Shown here piece after piece: positions 1-6,223 of a stretch of DNA of 14,551 nucleotides (position 1 is the stretch's first letter; the number at the start of each line of letters is the position of its first letter). Location: positions 1-14,551 of the forward strand of contig RFGD01000142.1 of assembly GCA_003696705.1 (NCBI GenBank). Reading direction: 5' to 3'. Below the pieces are notes generated by a model that saw nothing but the letters and a program-made list of their open reading frames with translations, was not told the origin of the DNA and searched no databases. The position numbers and the translations under genes are program-made. The DNA comes from Alphaproteobacteria bacterium. Its GTDB lineage: Bacteria > Pseudomonadota > Alphaproteobacteria > Rhodobacterales > Rhodobacteraceae.

Positions 1-56
1 AGGAAATTGTACGGGCTCACCCAGAACCGCCCTTCCTCGTGGAAACTCTCGCGCAT
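1..56 (-). CDS. Start of an unidentified protein, truncated by left window edge
   Basis: Only 18 complete codons are visible, reading MRESFHEEGRFWVSPYNF and continuing past the left edge without a stop. The ATG (56-54 on the minus strand) is preceded by a GGAGGG Shine-Dalgarno (63-68) at a 6-base spacing, which is the main reason to call it real. It is divergent from the GntR regulator gene, and a cluster of operator-like repeats (97-138) lies about 40 bases upstream of its start, so it may be a target of that regulator. The fragment is too short for me to assign a family. A chance ORF with a good ribosome site remains possible. Confidence 0.55.
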   Translation of the reverse strand, partial: MRESFHEEGRFWVSPYNF

Positions 57-96
57 GTTCGGCCCTCCGGTTCCGATCCTTTCGGGGCACGTTCAC

Positions 97-138
97 CGAT
101 ATTTGTCGATATTTCAATCGAAAAATCGACATTTGTCG
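97..138. promoter_or_regulatory. Repeated operator-like element upstream of left-edge gene
   Basis: AT-rich island in GC-rich DNA. CGATATTTGTCG (97-108) and CGACATTTGTCG (127-138) match at 11 of 12 bases and are exactly 30 bp apart, about three helical turns. The second copy is itself a dyad (CGACA-TT-TGTCG). Between them, TGTCGATATTT (104-114) and AAAAATCGACA (121-131) form an 11-bp inverted repeat with one mismatch. Repeats on one face of the helix in a divergent promoter suggest a binding site for a dimeric repressor. The GntR protein encoded at 344 is the obvious candidate by position; that assignment is inference. Confidence 0.55.
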
Positions 139-203
139 GGCACCGCGGCGCAAATCCCGACGCCCGGATTTCCGCCTCTGACCGCTCAGATCCGCCGCAA
201 ATC

Positions 204-222
204 ATTGTCTTGGCGTGACAAT
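204..222. promoter_or_regulatory. Perfect ATTGTC/GACAAT dyad, possible second operator
   Basis: ATTGTC (204-209) and GACAAT (217-222) form a perfect 6-bp inverted repeat around a 7-base spacer, in the 287-bp divergent region between the left-edge gene and gntR. The TTGTC core resembles the TTGTC half-elements of the 97-138 cluster and ATTGTC at 296-301. FadR-type GntR proteins commonly bind TTGT/ACAA dyads, but usually with a shorter spacer, so this is suggestive only. Confidence 0.3.
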
Positions 223-289
223 TCGCCCATGCTCGCCCGCGCTTCGGCGATCCCGGGCCCAACACACGCGCTTTCCCAGCCGCGGAAAA

Positions 290-301
290 GTCGATATTGT
301 C
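290..301 (+). promoter_or_regulatory. GTCGATATT motif overlapping possible gntR -10 box
   Basis: GTCGATATTGTC contains the same 9-mer seen at 105-113 and inverted at 6178-6186. TATTGT (295-300) could be a -10 box, with a weak -35-like TTTCCC at 272-277 and a 17-base spacer. That would start transcription near 307, about 37 bases before the gntR start codon. A binding site on the -10 box would fit autorepression. The promoter call is weak and the motif sharing is the stronger evidence. Confidence 0.4.
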
Positions 302-343
302 CCGCAGCGGTCACGGACGGCCGCCAGGATCAGGAAAGACAGC

Positions 344-1003
344 ATGGACAGCGTTGTTCCCAAGCCCACCTCGAGCCAGTCGGCCACCCAGCGCGCCTAT
401 CTCGAGCTTCGGCAACAGATCATCACGGGGCGGATCGCACCGGGCGAACGGCTCAAGGTCGAGGTCTTGAAGGAACGGCTCGACACAGGCGCGTCCCCGG
501 TGCGCGAAGCGCTGAGCCTTCTGACCTCGGACCAGCTTGTCGAGCGCATCGATCAGCGCGGCTTTCGCGCCGCCCAGGCCAGCCGCGCACAGTTCGAGGA
601 AATCCTCAACCTGCGCTGCCACCTCGAGGAACTGGCGCTGCGCGCCAGCCTCGCCAAGGGCGACAGCGCCTGGGAAGAAGAACTGGTGCTGGCGCATCAC
701 TACCTCACCCGCGCCGACCGCGCGGATCTCGAGGCCTTCGAGGCGCGGCACAAGGCCTTCCACATGGGGCTGATCGGGGCCTGCAACTCGCCGATCCTCC
801 TGCGATTCTGCAGCCAGCTCTACGACCTCAACGTTCGCTACCGCTACCTGGCGGGGACCACCGCAAGCTATCGCAGCCGCGACGTGGCCGCCGAACATCG
901 CGCCATCCTCGACGCAGCGGTCAGCCGCGACACCGAGCGCACCGTCGCGCTTCTGACCGAGCACTACCGCAAGACGGGCGCCTTTCTGGCGGAACTGCTC
1001 TGA
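344..1003 (+). CDS. GntR-family (FadR subfamily, FCD domain) transcriptional regulator
   Basis: Cytoplasmic DNA-binding regulator of 219 aa. The N-terminal winged helix-turn-helix spans about residues 13-80, with the recognition segment GASPVREALSLL at 49-60 and the wing ending QRGFRAA. The C-terminal all-helical FCD ligand domain spans about 84-215 and carries likely metal or ligand histidines H136, H140, H185 and H207; H136 sits where many relatives have Asp. I chose the ATG at 344 because AGGAAAG (332-338) precedes it at proper spacing and the HTH begins soon after. The frame stays open upstream to another ATG at 215, but that extension has no family-like sequence. The gene converges with the dioxygenase operon (19-bp gap) and diverges from the left-edge gene. 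Shared intergenic motifs suggest that it regulates both and the 6.1-kb divergent promoters. Its ligand is unknown; a substrate or intermediate of the pathway is likely. Confidence 0.92.
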   Translation: MDSVVPKPTSSQSATQRAYLELRQQIITGRIAPGERLKVEVLKERLDTGASPVREALSLLTSDQLVERIDQRGFRAAQASRAQFEEILNLRCHLEELALRASLAKGDSAWEEELVLAHHYLTRADRADLEAFEARHKAFHMGLIGACNSPILLRFCSQLYDLNVRYRYLAGTTASYRSRDVAAEHRAILDAAVSRDTERTVALLTEHYRKTGAFLAELL

Positions 1004-1022
1004 AGCCGGCCCAGCGTCGTTC

Positions 1023-1907
1023 TCAACGCCGTTCGACGTCCGCCGGTGCCAGGATCAGGTCGAACTCGACCTTCGACCACGGCCCGTCGACCTTGCCCGA
1101 GAGCGCGAAACCCTCAGCGGGAAAGGTGCCCGCCGGCTGCGGCTCGTAGCGCATCACCAGATCCTCGCGCACGCCGAAGACGGTATCCTCGTCAAGGTAG
1201 GGGTCGTCCTCGGGGAAGATCTCGGTCACAAGCGTCCGGAACCCGTCTGCCTCGACGATCATGTGCAGATGCGAAGGCCGCCACGGGTGCCGGCCGGCCG
1301 CGCGCAGGATCTCGCCCACCGGCCCGTCATCGGGCACGGTGTAGGGCACGGGGCGCAGCGTCGTGAAGCCATACCAGCCGTTCTCGTCCGCGGTGAGGAG
1401 CGCGTGGAACTCGTGAATGTCCATCTGCGGATCCTGACTGGAGTATTTCCCGTTCGGCGCGGTCTGCCAGATATCGATCTTCGCCCCCGGCACCGGGTTG
1501 CCCTCCATGTCGCGCACATGGCCTTCGACCAGCACCACCTCGCCTTCCCAGTCGCCCTTCAGATCGCCCCCGAGCGGCAGCGGCGGCGGGTTCGAGACGT
1601 GGAAGGGCCCGAGCACCGAGGAACTCGTCGCACCGGGCACCGAATGCATCATGTCGACAAGCGACGACAGCCCCAGGACGTCCGACAGGAGCACGAACTC
1701 GTTGCGTTCGGGCCCGGTGATGCGGCCCGCCCATTCCAGGAAGTCCAGTCCCTTGCGCCATTCGTCATGGGTAAGCCGCACCTCGCGGGCGAAGTCGTGC
1801 AGGTTGCGGGCGAGCGCGACCAGGACCTCGCGCACCCGGGGGTCGGTGTCCTTGCCGAAATAGCTGGCGAAAACCTCGGTGATGTTTTCGGGCGTCAGAT
1901 TGCGCAT
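1023..1907 (-). CDS. Intradiol ring-cleavage dioxygenase, hydroxyquinol 1,2-dioxygenase type
   Basis: Non-heme Fe(III) enzyme of 294 aa, expected to cleave hydroxyquinol (1,2,4-trihydroxybenzene) between its vicinal hydroxyls to maleylacetate. Residues about 1-100 form the helical N-terminal dimerisation domain of catechol/hydroxyquinol dioxygenases. The catalytic beta-sandwich follows, with the four iron ligands visible: Y155 (NGKYSSQ), Y189 (PVPYTVP), H213 and H215 (PSHLH). The stretch DDGPVGEILRAAGRHPWRP and the later DTVFGVREDL are typical of hydroxyquinol rather than catechol enzymes. Length matches the family. It is the last gene of the minus-strand operon, 13 bp after dctM, with a modest GAGGA ribosome site. 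No maleylacetate reductase is in the window, so the next step must be encoded elsewhere. Activity on a chlorinated or otherwise substituted hydroxyquinol, or on catechol, cannot be excluded. Confidence 0.9.
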   Translation of the reverse strand: MRNLTPENITEVFASYFGKDTDPRVREVLVALARNLHDFAREVRLTHDEWRKGLDFLEWAGRITGPERNEFVLLSDVLGLSSLVDMMHSVPGATSSSVLGPFHVSNPPPLPLGGDLKGDWEGEVVLVEGHVRDMEGNPVPGAKIDIWQTAPNGKYSSQDPQMDIHEFHALLTADENGWYGFTTLRPVPYTVPDDGPVGEILRAAGRHPWRPSHLHMIVEADGFRTLVTEIFPEDDPYLDEDTVFGVREDLVMRYEPQPAGTFPAEGFALSGKVDGPWSKVEFDLILAPADVERR

Positions 1908-1920
1908 GGTCGGATGGTCC

Positions 1921-3228
1921 TCAATTCAGGATGGCAAGGCTCAGGGCGGGAAAACGGATCACGAGGATCAGCACCACCAGCATCACCGCCGCGAAGGGCA
2001 GCGCGCCCAGGAACACGTCGCGCAGGCTGATCCGGTTGTCATCGAGCGTCGCCTTGATGACGAAGCACGAGATGCCGAGCGGCGGCGTGAGCAGGCCGAT
2101 CTCGGCGCCGATCACGGTGACGATGCCGAACCAGACGAGGCTCAGCCCCATCGGTTCGATGAGTGGCAGGAATAGCGGCACCACGATCAGGATGATCGAG
2201 GCGGTATCAAGAAGCGTGCCCAGAAAGAGCATGAGCAGCACATAGACCACCATCACCATGAAGAAGCCGGAATCGTTCCCCGCCAGGATCTCGCCCAGCT
2301 GGTTCGGAAGCCCCGCAAGCCCCAGCATCCGGCTGTAGATCGAGGCAGCGGTGATGAGAAACAGGATCGCCGCGGTGATGTGCCCGGTCTCGAGGAGCGC
2401 ATGCCAGAAGTCGTCGAGCCCCATGCGTCGCCGCGCGAAGGCATAGAGAAGGCCCACCGCCGAGCCCGCCGCGCCGGCCTCGACCGGGGTCAGCCAGCCG
2501 GTGTAGATCCCGCCGAGGACGATGGCGATCAGCGCGACGATGGGCAGCGTCTTGGCCCCGATCTCTCTCCACGACAAGGGCGGGATCGTCTCGGCCGGCC
2601 GGCCGCCGACGAAACCGGGCGTGAGCCTGCCCATCGCGAAAATCGCGACCACATAGGCCACCGCGAGAAGAAGCCCCGGCACGACCCCGGCCAGGAACAT
2701 CTGGCCCACCGATTGTTCGGCGACGAAGGAGTAGATGATCAGCATCGCCGACGGCGGAATGATCATGCCGAGGACCGACGAGCCGGCGACGACCCCCACC
2801 GCGAAACGCGGGTTGTAGCCCAGCGCCATCATCTGCGGCACCGAGACCTTGGAAAACACCGACGCCGAGGCGATGGACGAGCCGGTGACGGCAGCGAAGA
2901 CCGCATTGGCGCCTACCGTGGCCATGCCGATCCCGCCCTTGACGCGCCTGAAACCCGAACTCATCGCCTCGTAGATGTCGGCGCCGAGGCCAGCCCGCGA
3001 CACGACGAGCCCCATGAAGGTGAAAAGCGGCACCGTCGCGAAGGTGTATTCCATGACGCTGTCCGAAATGGCGATCTTCAACAGGTTCATCGCCAGATCG
3101 AAATTGCCGCGCATCAGCCAGATCGAGACGAAGGACACGACCCCAAGCGCGATGGGAATGTAGAGCCCGAGATAAATCAGCACGACAATGGCAATGACCG
3201 AGGCCACGCCGATCTCGATCGGGCTCAT
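1921..3228 (-). CDS. dctM: TRAP transporter large permease, DctM subunit
   Basis: Inner-membrane ion-coupled permease of the tripartite ATP-independent periplasmic transporter family, 435 aa, normal for DctM. About a dozen hydrophobic segments span the chain. Signature stretches are visible: ATVPLFTFMG near the N-terminus, GANAVFAAVTGSSIASAS followed by PQMMALGY, IPPSAMLIIYSFVAEQSVGQ, GIYTGWLTPVEAGAAG, and EIGLLTPPLG near the C-terminus. The frame is open further upstream, but the ATG at 3228 is chosen because GGAGGA precedes it at about 7 bases, the membrane protein begins there, and it overlaps the dctQ stop as ATGA, implying translational coupling. It works with DctP (capture) and DctQ (small subunit). 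The substrate is not readable from the permease; the neighbourhood suggests an aromatic or short-chain organic acid. Confidence 0.95.
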   Translation of the reverse strand: MSPIEIGVASVIAIVVLIYLGLYIPIALGVVSFVSIWLMRGNFDLAMNLLKIAISDSVMEYTFATVPLFTFMGLVVSRAGLGADIYEAMSSGFRRVKGGIGMATVGANAVFAAVTGSSIASASVFSKVSVPQMMALGYNPRFAVGVVAGSSVLGMIIPPSAMLIIYSFVAEQSVGQMFLAGVVPGLLLAVAYVVAIFAMGRLTPGFVGGRPAETIPPLSWREIGAKTLPIVALIAIVLGGIYTGWLTPVEAGAAGSAVGLLYAFARRRMGLDDFWHALLETGHITAAILFLITAASIYSRMLGLAGLPNQLGEILAGNDSGFFMVMVVYVLLMLFLGTLLDTASIILIVVPLFLPLIEPMGLSLVWFGIVTVIGAEIGLLTPPLGISCFVIKATLDDNRISLRDVFLGALPFAAVMLVVLILVIRFPALSLAILN

Positions 3229-3779
3229 GGGCCGTCCTCCGCTTCCGGATCCGCCATCGCGCCGGCATGGCGCCCCGCGCCCGCAAGCTTGAAGGCAAAG
3301 AGAACCGCGCAGAGCGCCGCCGACAGGAACACCACCAGCTTGATCGGCCACCAGGGCGCGGTGAAGACGCCGGGGATACCGAAATAGTCCCGGCTCGCCC
3401 ACATCTCGGTGAACTCGGGCCAGATCGCCACCGCGACAAGGGTCATGAAGCCGGCCGAGACGGCCTCGATGGCAAATTCCAACACCCGCGCCGTGCGCGG
3501 CATGCGCGGCCCGAGGATCAGGAGAAACCCGTCGGACCGGGTGAGCCGGCTCACACGCACCACGTCGGGCAGCTGCAGGAACACGATCAGGACCATCGAG
3601 AACTGCACGAGCTCGACCGCCCCCATGAAGGGGGCATGGAAGAGCCCGCGGGCCACCACATCGTAGTTCACCAGGACCACGAGCCCCAGGACCACGAGCG
3701 TACCCGCGGCATTGGCCGCCGTGGCCAGCCGGCTTGCGGCTGCCGACAGGACACGCAGCACCTCGCGCCTGCGCGTCAT
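3225..3779 (-). CDS. dctQ: TRAP transporter small permease, DctQ subunit
   Basis: Four-helix inner-membrane protein of 184 aa, normal for DctQ. Hydrophobic segments lie at about 25-44, 53-71, 100-120 and 145-165. The typical first loop is present as NYDVVARGLFHAP (38-50) followed by GAVELVQF. It couples to DctM, whose start overlaps this stop by 4 bases. The start at 3779 is the only possible one: reading upstream in frame reaches the TAG that ends dctP with no other start codon. The Shine-Dalgarno AGAGG sits only two bases from the ATG, which is tight. A nine-codon reading frame with a strong ribosome site ends exactly on this start (see 3776-3805), so coupling may compensate. Confidence 0.92.
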   Translation of the reverse strand: MTRRREVLRVLSAAASRLATAANAAGTLVVLGLVVLVNYDVVARGLFHAPFMGAVELVQFSMVLIVFLQLPDVVRVSRLTRSDGFLLILGPRMPRTARVLEFAIEAVSAGFMTLVAVAIWPEFTEMWASRDYFGIPGVFTAPWWPIKLVVFLSAALCAVLFAFKLAGAGRHAGAMADPEAEDGP

Positions 3780-3805
3780 CGCCTCTGCTCGACCCGGCCC
3801 GTCAT
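3776..3805 (-). CDS. Possible nine-codon coupling micro-ORF before dctQ
   Basis: In the 39-bp gap between dctP and dctQ, an ATG at 3805 has a strong purine-rich Shine-Dalgarno (GAGGGGG, 3810-3816) and reads MTGRVEQRR before a TGA that overlaps the dctQ ATG by two bases. dctQ itself has a poorly spaced ribosome site, so ribosomes ending here could re-initiate on dctQ. No function of the peptide itself is implied. This could be chance: purine-rich spacers are common in such operons. Confidence 0.22.
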   Translation of the reverse strand: MTGRVEQRR

Positions 3806-3818
3806 CCTGCCCCCTCGC

Positions 3819-4901
3819 CTAGCCCGCGCGCACGGACCAGTCGCGCACGCCCTCGTAGCCCATCGCCCTGAGCTTCGCGAGATAGGCGTTGAGCATCTCG
3901 GTGCCCGGCTCGCCCTTGGCATCGAGGGCCGCGGCCCACTCGCCGGCAATATCGGGGATGGCATTGGCCCAGGCCGCGCGTTCGGCGGGGTCCATCTCGA
4001 CGATGGTGCCGCCGGCCTCGACGAAGGCCTTGCGGCTTTCCTCGGCGCGGTCCATGGCGATGCCGGCCACATGGTCGCGGTAGAGGACGGCCACTTCCTT
4101 GAGGACGGCCTTCACCTCGTCCGGCAGGCTGTCCCAATAGTCCTTGTTCACCGTCACCGTCTTGGAGTTCACCGCGCCGATGTCGGCCTTGAGCATGTAG
4201 GGCGCGACCTCGACGATCTTGAAGGTCTTGGCGGCTTCCGGCCACAGCATCGCCGAATCCACCAGTCCCGTCTGCAACATGTTGTAAAAGTCCGTCATAC
4301 CGCCGCGGACGCCGACGGCATCCTTGATGCCCTCGAGATAGCGCAGGTTCATGCCGGCGCCAGCGACCTTGTCCCCCTCGATGTCCTTGAGCGAGCTGAT
4401 CGGATGGCGCGAGAACAGCTGATAGCTGTCGAGCACCACGCCGGTGGCAAGGTAGACCTGGTTCTGCGCGGCGAATTCCTTCTGCATGGTGGGGAATTCC
4501 CTGGCGATCTCGTCGACCGCCTTGGCCACGGCGCGCGCATCGGGGGCAACGAAGGGCGTGACCGCCGCTATGGCCTGGCTGGGCAGCTTCGAGGAATGGA
4601 AGATCGTGGTAACGATGCCGATGTCCCCAAGGCCCAGCTTCACGCCTTCAAGGACGCCCTTCGGCTTGACGATCGCGCCGCCATAGCTCTCCTGCCAGTC
4701 GATGCGGTACTTGCCGCCCGCCTCGAGGCGCTTGTTCACCTCGGGGATGAAGAAATTGGAGAACTCCTTCACCCACATCGCCCGCGCGGGATAGCCGTCG
4801 ATGACGACGGCCTTGATGGTGTTTGCCCCGAAGGCGGGAAGCGCCGGGGCGGCCAGCGCGGCTGCTGTCATGCCCAGCGCGGTTCTTCTGGTCGGGTTCA
4901 T
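3819..4901 (-). CDS. dctP: TRAP transporter solute-binding protein, DctP family
   Basis: Periplasmic substrate-capture protein of 360 aa. It begins with a signal peptide containing an Arg pair (MNPTRRTALGMTAAALAAPA) and a probable cleavage after ALPAFGA near residue 26. The mature chain shows the DctP pattern: QESYGGAIVKPKGVLEGVKLGLGDIGIV near residues 70-97, a central AGAGMNLRYLEGI with the Arg expected to clamp a substrate carboxylate, and TDFYNMLQTGLVDSAMLW with VNSKTVTVNKDYWDSLPDEVK in the C-terminal lobe. GGGAGGA precedes the ATG at good spacing. It lies 49 bp downstream of the OsmC gene and 39 bp before dctQ, in the same operon. The conserved Arg indicates an organic acid ligand; which acid is unknown. 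TRAP systems next to GntR and malonyl-CoA decarboxylase genes import malonate in rhizobia (MatPQM), and others import aromatic acids. Confidence 0.93.
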   Translation of the reverse strand: MNPTRRTALGMTAAALAAPALPAFGANTIKAVVIDGYPARAMWVKEFSNFFIPEVNKRLEAGGKYRIDWQESYGGAIVKPKGVLEGVKLGLGDIGIVTTIFHSSKLPSQAIAAVTPFVAPDARAVAKAVDEIAREFPTMQKEFAAQNQVYLATGVVLDSYQLFSRHPISSLKDIEGDKVAGAGMNLRYLEGIKDAVGVRGGMTDFYNMLQTGLVDSAMLWPEAAKTFKIVEVAPYMLKADIGAVNSKTVTVNKDYWDSLPDEVKAVLKEVAVLYRDHVAGIAMDRAEESRKAFVEAGGTIVEMDPAERAAWANAIPDIAGEWAAALDAKGEPGTEMLNAYLAKLRAMGYEGVRDWSVRAG

Positions 4902-4950
4902 CTCGTATCCTCCCTGATGGCGGGCGCTTCGCGCGCCCCGATTGGGCCGG

Positions 4951-5406
4951 TCAGGCCTTTTGCCAGCTCACCTGGACGTCGCAGCCGGCATTCTTGAACA
5001 GCTTGGAGACCGCGCAGAACTTCTCGGTTTCGGCGGCCACACGCGCCAGATCCTCGGCGCTCGCGGGACCGTCGGCCGTCACCCTGAGGCGGACGGCGCG
5101 GAACGGCACCTCGATCTCCTCCTGCAAGAGCACCCCGCGCCGATCGAGGTCGAACTCTGCGTCGACGTGCAGATGCCCGATGTCGATCCCGAGCTTGTCT
5201 GCGCATTTGTGCCCGATGACATTGGTGCAGCCGATGAGCGCGGCCACGGCCGTCTCGGTCGGTGACGGCCCGGCGTTGGTGCCGCCACGCTCGACCGGTT
5301 CGTCGATGACCATTCCCGTGTCGCGCACCCGCACATCCGCGCGGGCATGGCTTGGACAATCGGCGGCCAGCCGGCCAGTGACGACGGTCTTGGGGCGGAT
5401 GGCCAT
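4951..5406 (-). CDS. OsmC-family protein
   Basis: Small cytoplasmic thiol protein of 151 aa with the OsmC/Ohr fold. The two redox cysteines expected of the family are present, C60 in ALIGCTNVIGHK and C131 in EKFCAVSKLF, together with the GGTNAGPSPTE turn (41-51). OsmC and Ohr proteins reduce organic hydroperoxides, but many members of this wider group have no defined substrate. It lies 16 bp after the nitroreductase and before dctP, with a good AGGTG ribosome site. In a quinol/quinone pathway a role in handling peroxide or reactive quinone by-products is reasonable inference. An extra cysteine, C68, near the first active cysteine is worth noting. Confidence 0.88.
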   Translation of the reverse strand: MAIRPKTVVTGRLAADCPSHARADVRVRDTGMVIDEPVERGGTNAGPSPTETAVAALIGCTNVIGHKCADKLGIDIGHLHVDAEFDLDRRGVLLQEEIEVPFRAVRLRVTADGPASAEDLARVAAETEKFCAVSKLFKNAGCDVQVSWQKA

Positions 5407-5422
5407 CGGATTTCACCTCATC

Positions 5423-6088
5423 TCATGCAAAGGAACAGGCCTTCTCGAAAGGAAGGCGCGGCAGCTTCTGAAAGAGCGCGCTCTCGTCGGCATAGCCGAG
5501 GTTTATGAGGAAATTGGAGCGCAGCGTCGTGCCGGCGAAGAATTCCTGGTCGACGATCTCGTTCGAAAACCCCGACATCGCACCGACGTCGAGCCCGAGC
5601 GCACGGGCGGCGATCATGAAGTAGGCCCCCTGCAGCGTGCCGTTCCGGAAGGCGGTGATCTCGGCGTGCTCGGGCTTGCCCTCGAAGTGCGGACGGCGGT
5701 CCTCGTGCGGGAAAAGATAGGGCAGCTCGCGCCAGAACTCGAGGTCATGGGCAACGATCACCGTCACCGGGGCGGTCATCATCTTCTCGACGTTCTTGTC
5801 CTTCAGCGCCTTGGCAAGCCGCGCCTTCCCTTCCGGCGTGCGCACGAAGACGAACCGCGCCGGGCAGGAGTTCATCGAGGTCGGGCCCGCCGCGGCGATC
5901 TCGTAGGCACGGCGCAGAAGCTCCTCGGGCACGGGCTTGTCGGTCCAGGCATAATGCGAACGCGCACGCTCGAGGATGAGGGCGATGGAATCCGGGTCAA
6001 GCGCCGGCCGGCGCGCCTTGAGTTCGCGGTGTTCCGCCTGGGCGGCCGCGCGGGCGCGCTCCAGCTCCTCTCCAGTCAGTGCCGCCAT
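5423..6088 (-). CDS. Nitroreductase-family FMN oxidoreductase, HadB/RutE type
   Basis: FMN-dependent NAD(P)H oxidoreductase of 221 aa. It aligns by eye throughout with E. coli RutE: AAAGPTSMNSCPARFVFVRT (66-84), the APVTVIVAHDLEF block (106-118), LPYLFPH (122-128), LGLDVGAMSGF (164-174) and NFLINLGYAD (192-201). RutE reduces malonic semialdehyde. Relatives beside hydroxyquinol dioxygenases in chlorophenol clusters (HadB, TcpB) are thought to reduce the hydroxyquinone, and the dioxygenase at the end of this operon favours that role. Relative to RutE it has an N-terminal extension of about 25 residues. The frame is open to 6205, but the ATG at 6088 follows an AGGGGG ribosome site and begins family-like sequence. 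First gene of the minus-strand operon; its promoter lies in 6089-6223. Confidence 0.88.
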   Translation of the reverse strand: MAALTGEELERARAAAQAEHRELKARRPALDPDSIALILERARSHYAWTDKPVPEELLRRAYEIAAAGPTSMNSCPARFVFVRTPEGKARLAKALKDKNVEKMMTAPVTVIVAHDLEFWRELPYLFPHEDRRPHFEGKPEHAEITAFRNGTLQGAYFMIAARALGLDVGAMSGFSNEIVDQEFFAGTTLRSNFLINLGYADESALFQKLPRLPFEKACSFA

Positions 6089-6113
6089 GACGAACCGGAT
6101 CCCCCTTGGCCTG

Positions 6114-6133
6114 CGGCCCGCCCCGCGGGGCCG
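6114..6133 (-). other. GC-rich hairpin in the nitroreductase leader
   Basis: CGGCCC (6114-6119) pairs with GGGCCG (6128-6133) around an 8-base loop, and the 12-bp palindrome GCCCCGCGGGGC (6120-6131) overlaps it. It lies between the probable promoter at about 6150-6175 and the nitroreductase start. It could stabilise the operon mRNA or simply reflect base composition. No U-run follows, so it is not a terminator. Confidence 0.3.
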
Positions 6134-6148
6134 TTCTCGCCCTTGATG

Positions 6149-6191
6149 TTTGACGAGGTTTTTAGATGTTGTCAAATAATATCGACATTTT
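6149..6191. promoter_or_regulatory. Divergent promoter/operator between the two left-block operons
   Basis: AT-rich core of the 135-bp region between the nitroreductase and YciI starts. Minus strand: a perfect TTGACA -35 hexamer (6175-6170), with CAAACA (6152-6147) as a weak -10 at 17 bases. Plus strand: TTGACG (6150-6155) with an AT-rich -10 candidate near 6173-6180. TTTGAC (6149-6154) and GTCAAA (6171-6176) form a perfect dyad around 16 bases. AATATCGACATTTT (6178-6191) carries, inverted, the GTCGATATT motif of the gntR region, and ATCGACATTT (6181-6190) is identical to 125-134. Control by the GntR protein is inferred. Confidence 0.5.
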
Positions 6192-6223
6192 ATGCTGGTG
6201 CGCATTCTTGTGGGAGAAACCCG

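Noticed and set aside
1004..1022. Terminator between the convergent gntR and dioxygenase genes
   Set aside because: Only 19 bases separate the stops, and I find no stem of useful length there.
7..1149. Long plus-strand frame of 380 codons over the GntR region
   Set aside because: Arg/Pro/Ser/Gln-rich translation with no domain, overlapping the real regulator in another frame and running into the dioxygenase on the other strand; a GC-rich shadow.
3267..4997. 576-codon plus-strand frame opposite dctQ and dctP
   Set aside because: His/Arg/Asp/Gly-rich low-information translation lying antisense to two well-supported TRAP genes.
5423..6088. Naming the nitroreductase rutE (malonic semialdehyde reductase) outright
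   Set aside because: Sequence fits RutE, but no other uracil-degradation (rut) gene is present and similar proteins serve as hydroxyquinone reductases in chlorophenol clusters; left as HadB/RutE type.
4823..6223. Long upstream extension of the YciI reading frame
   Set aside because: The frame is open but antisense to OsmC and nitroreductase genes; only the part from 6224, with its ribosome site and family motifs, is real.
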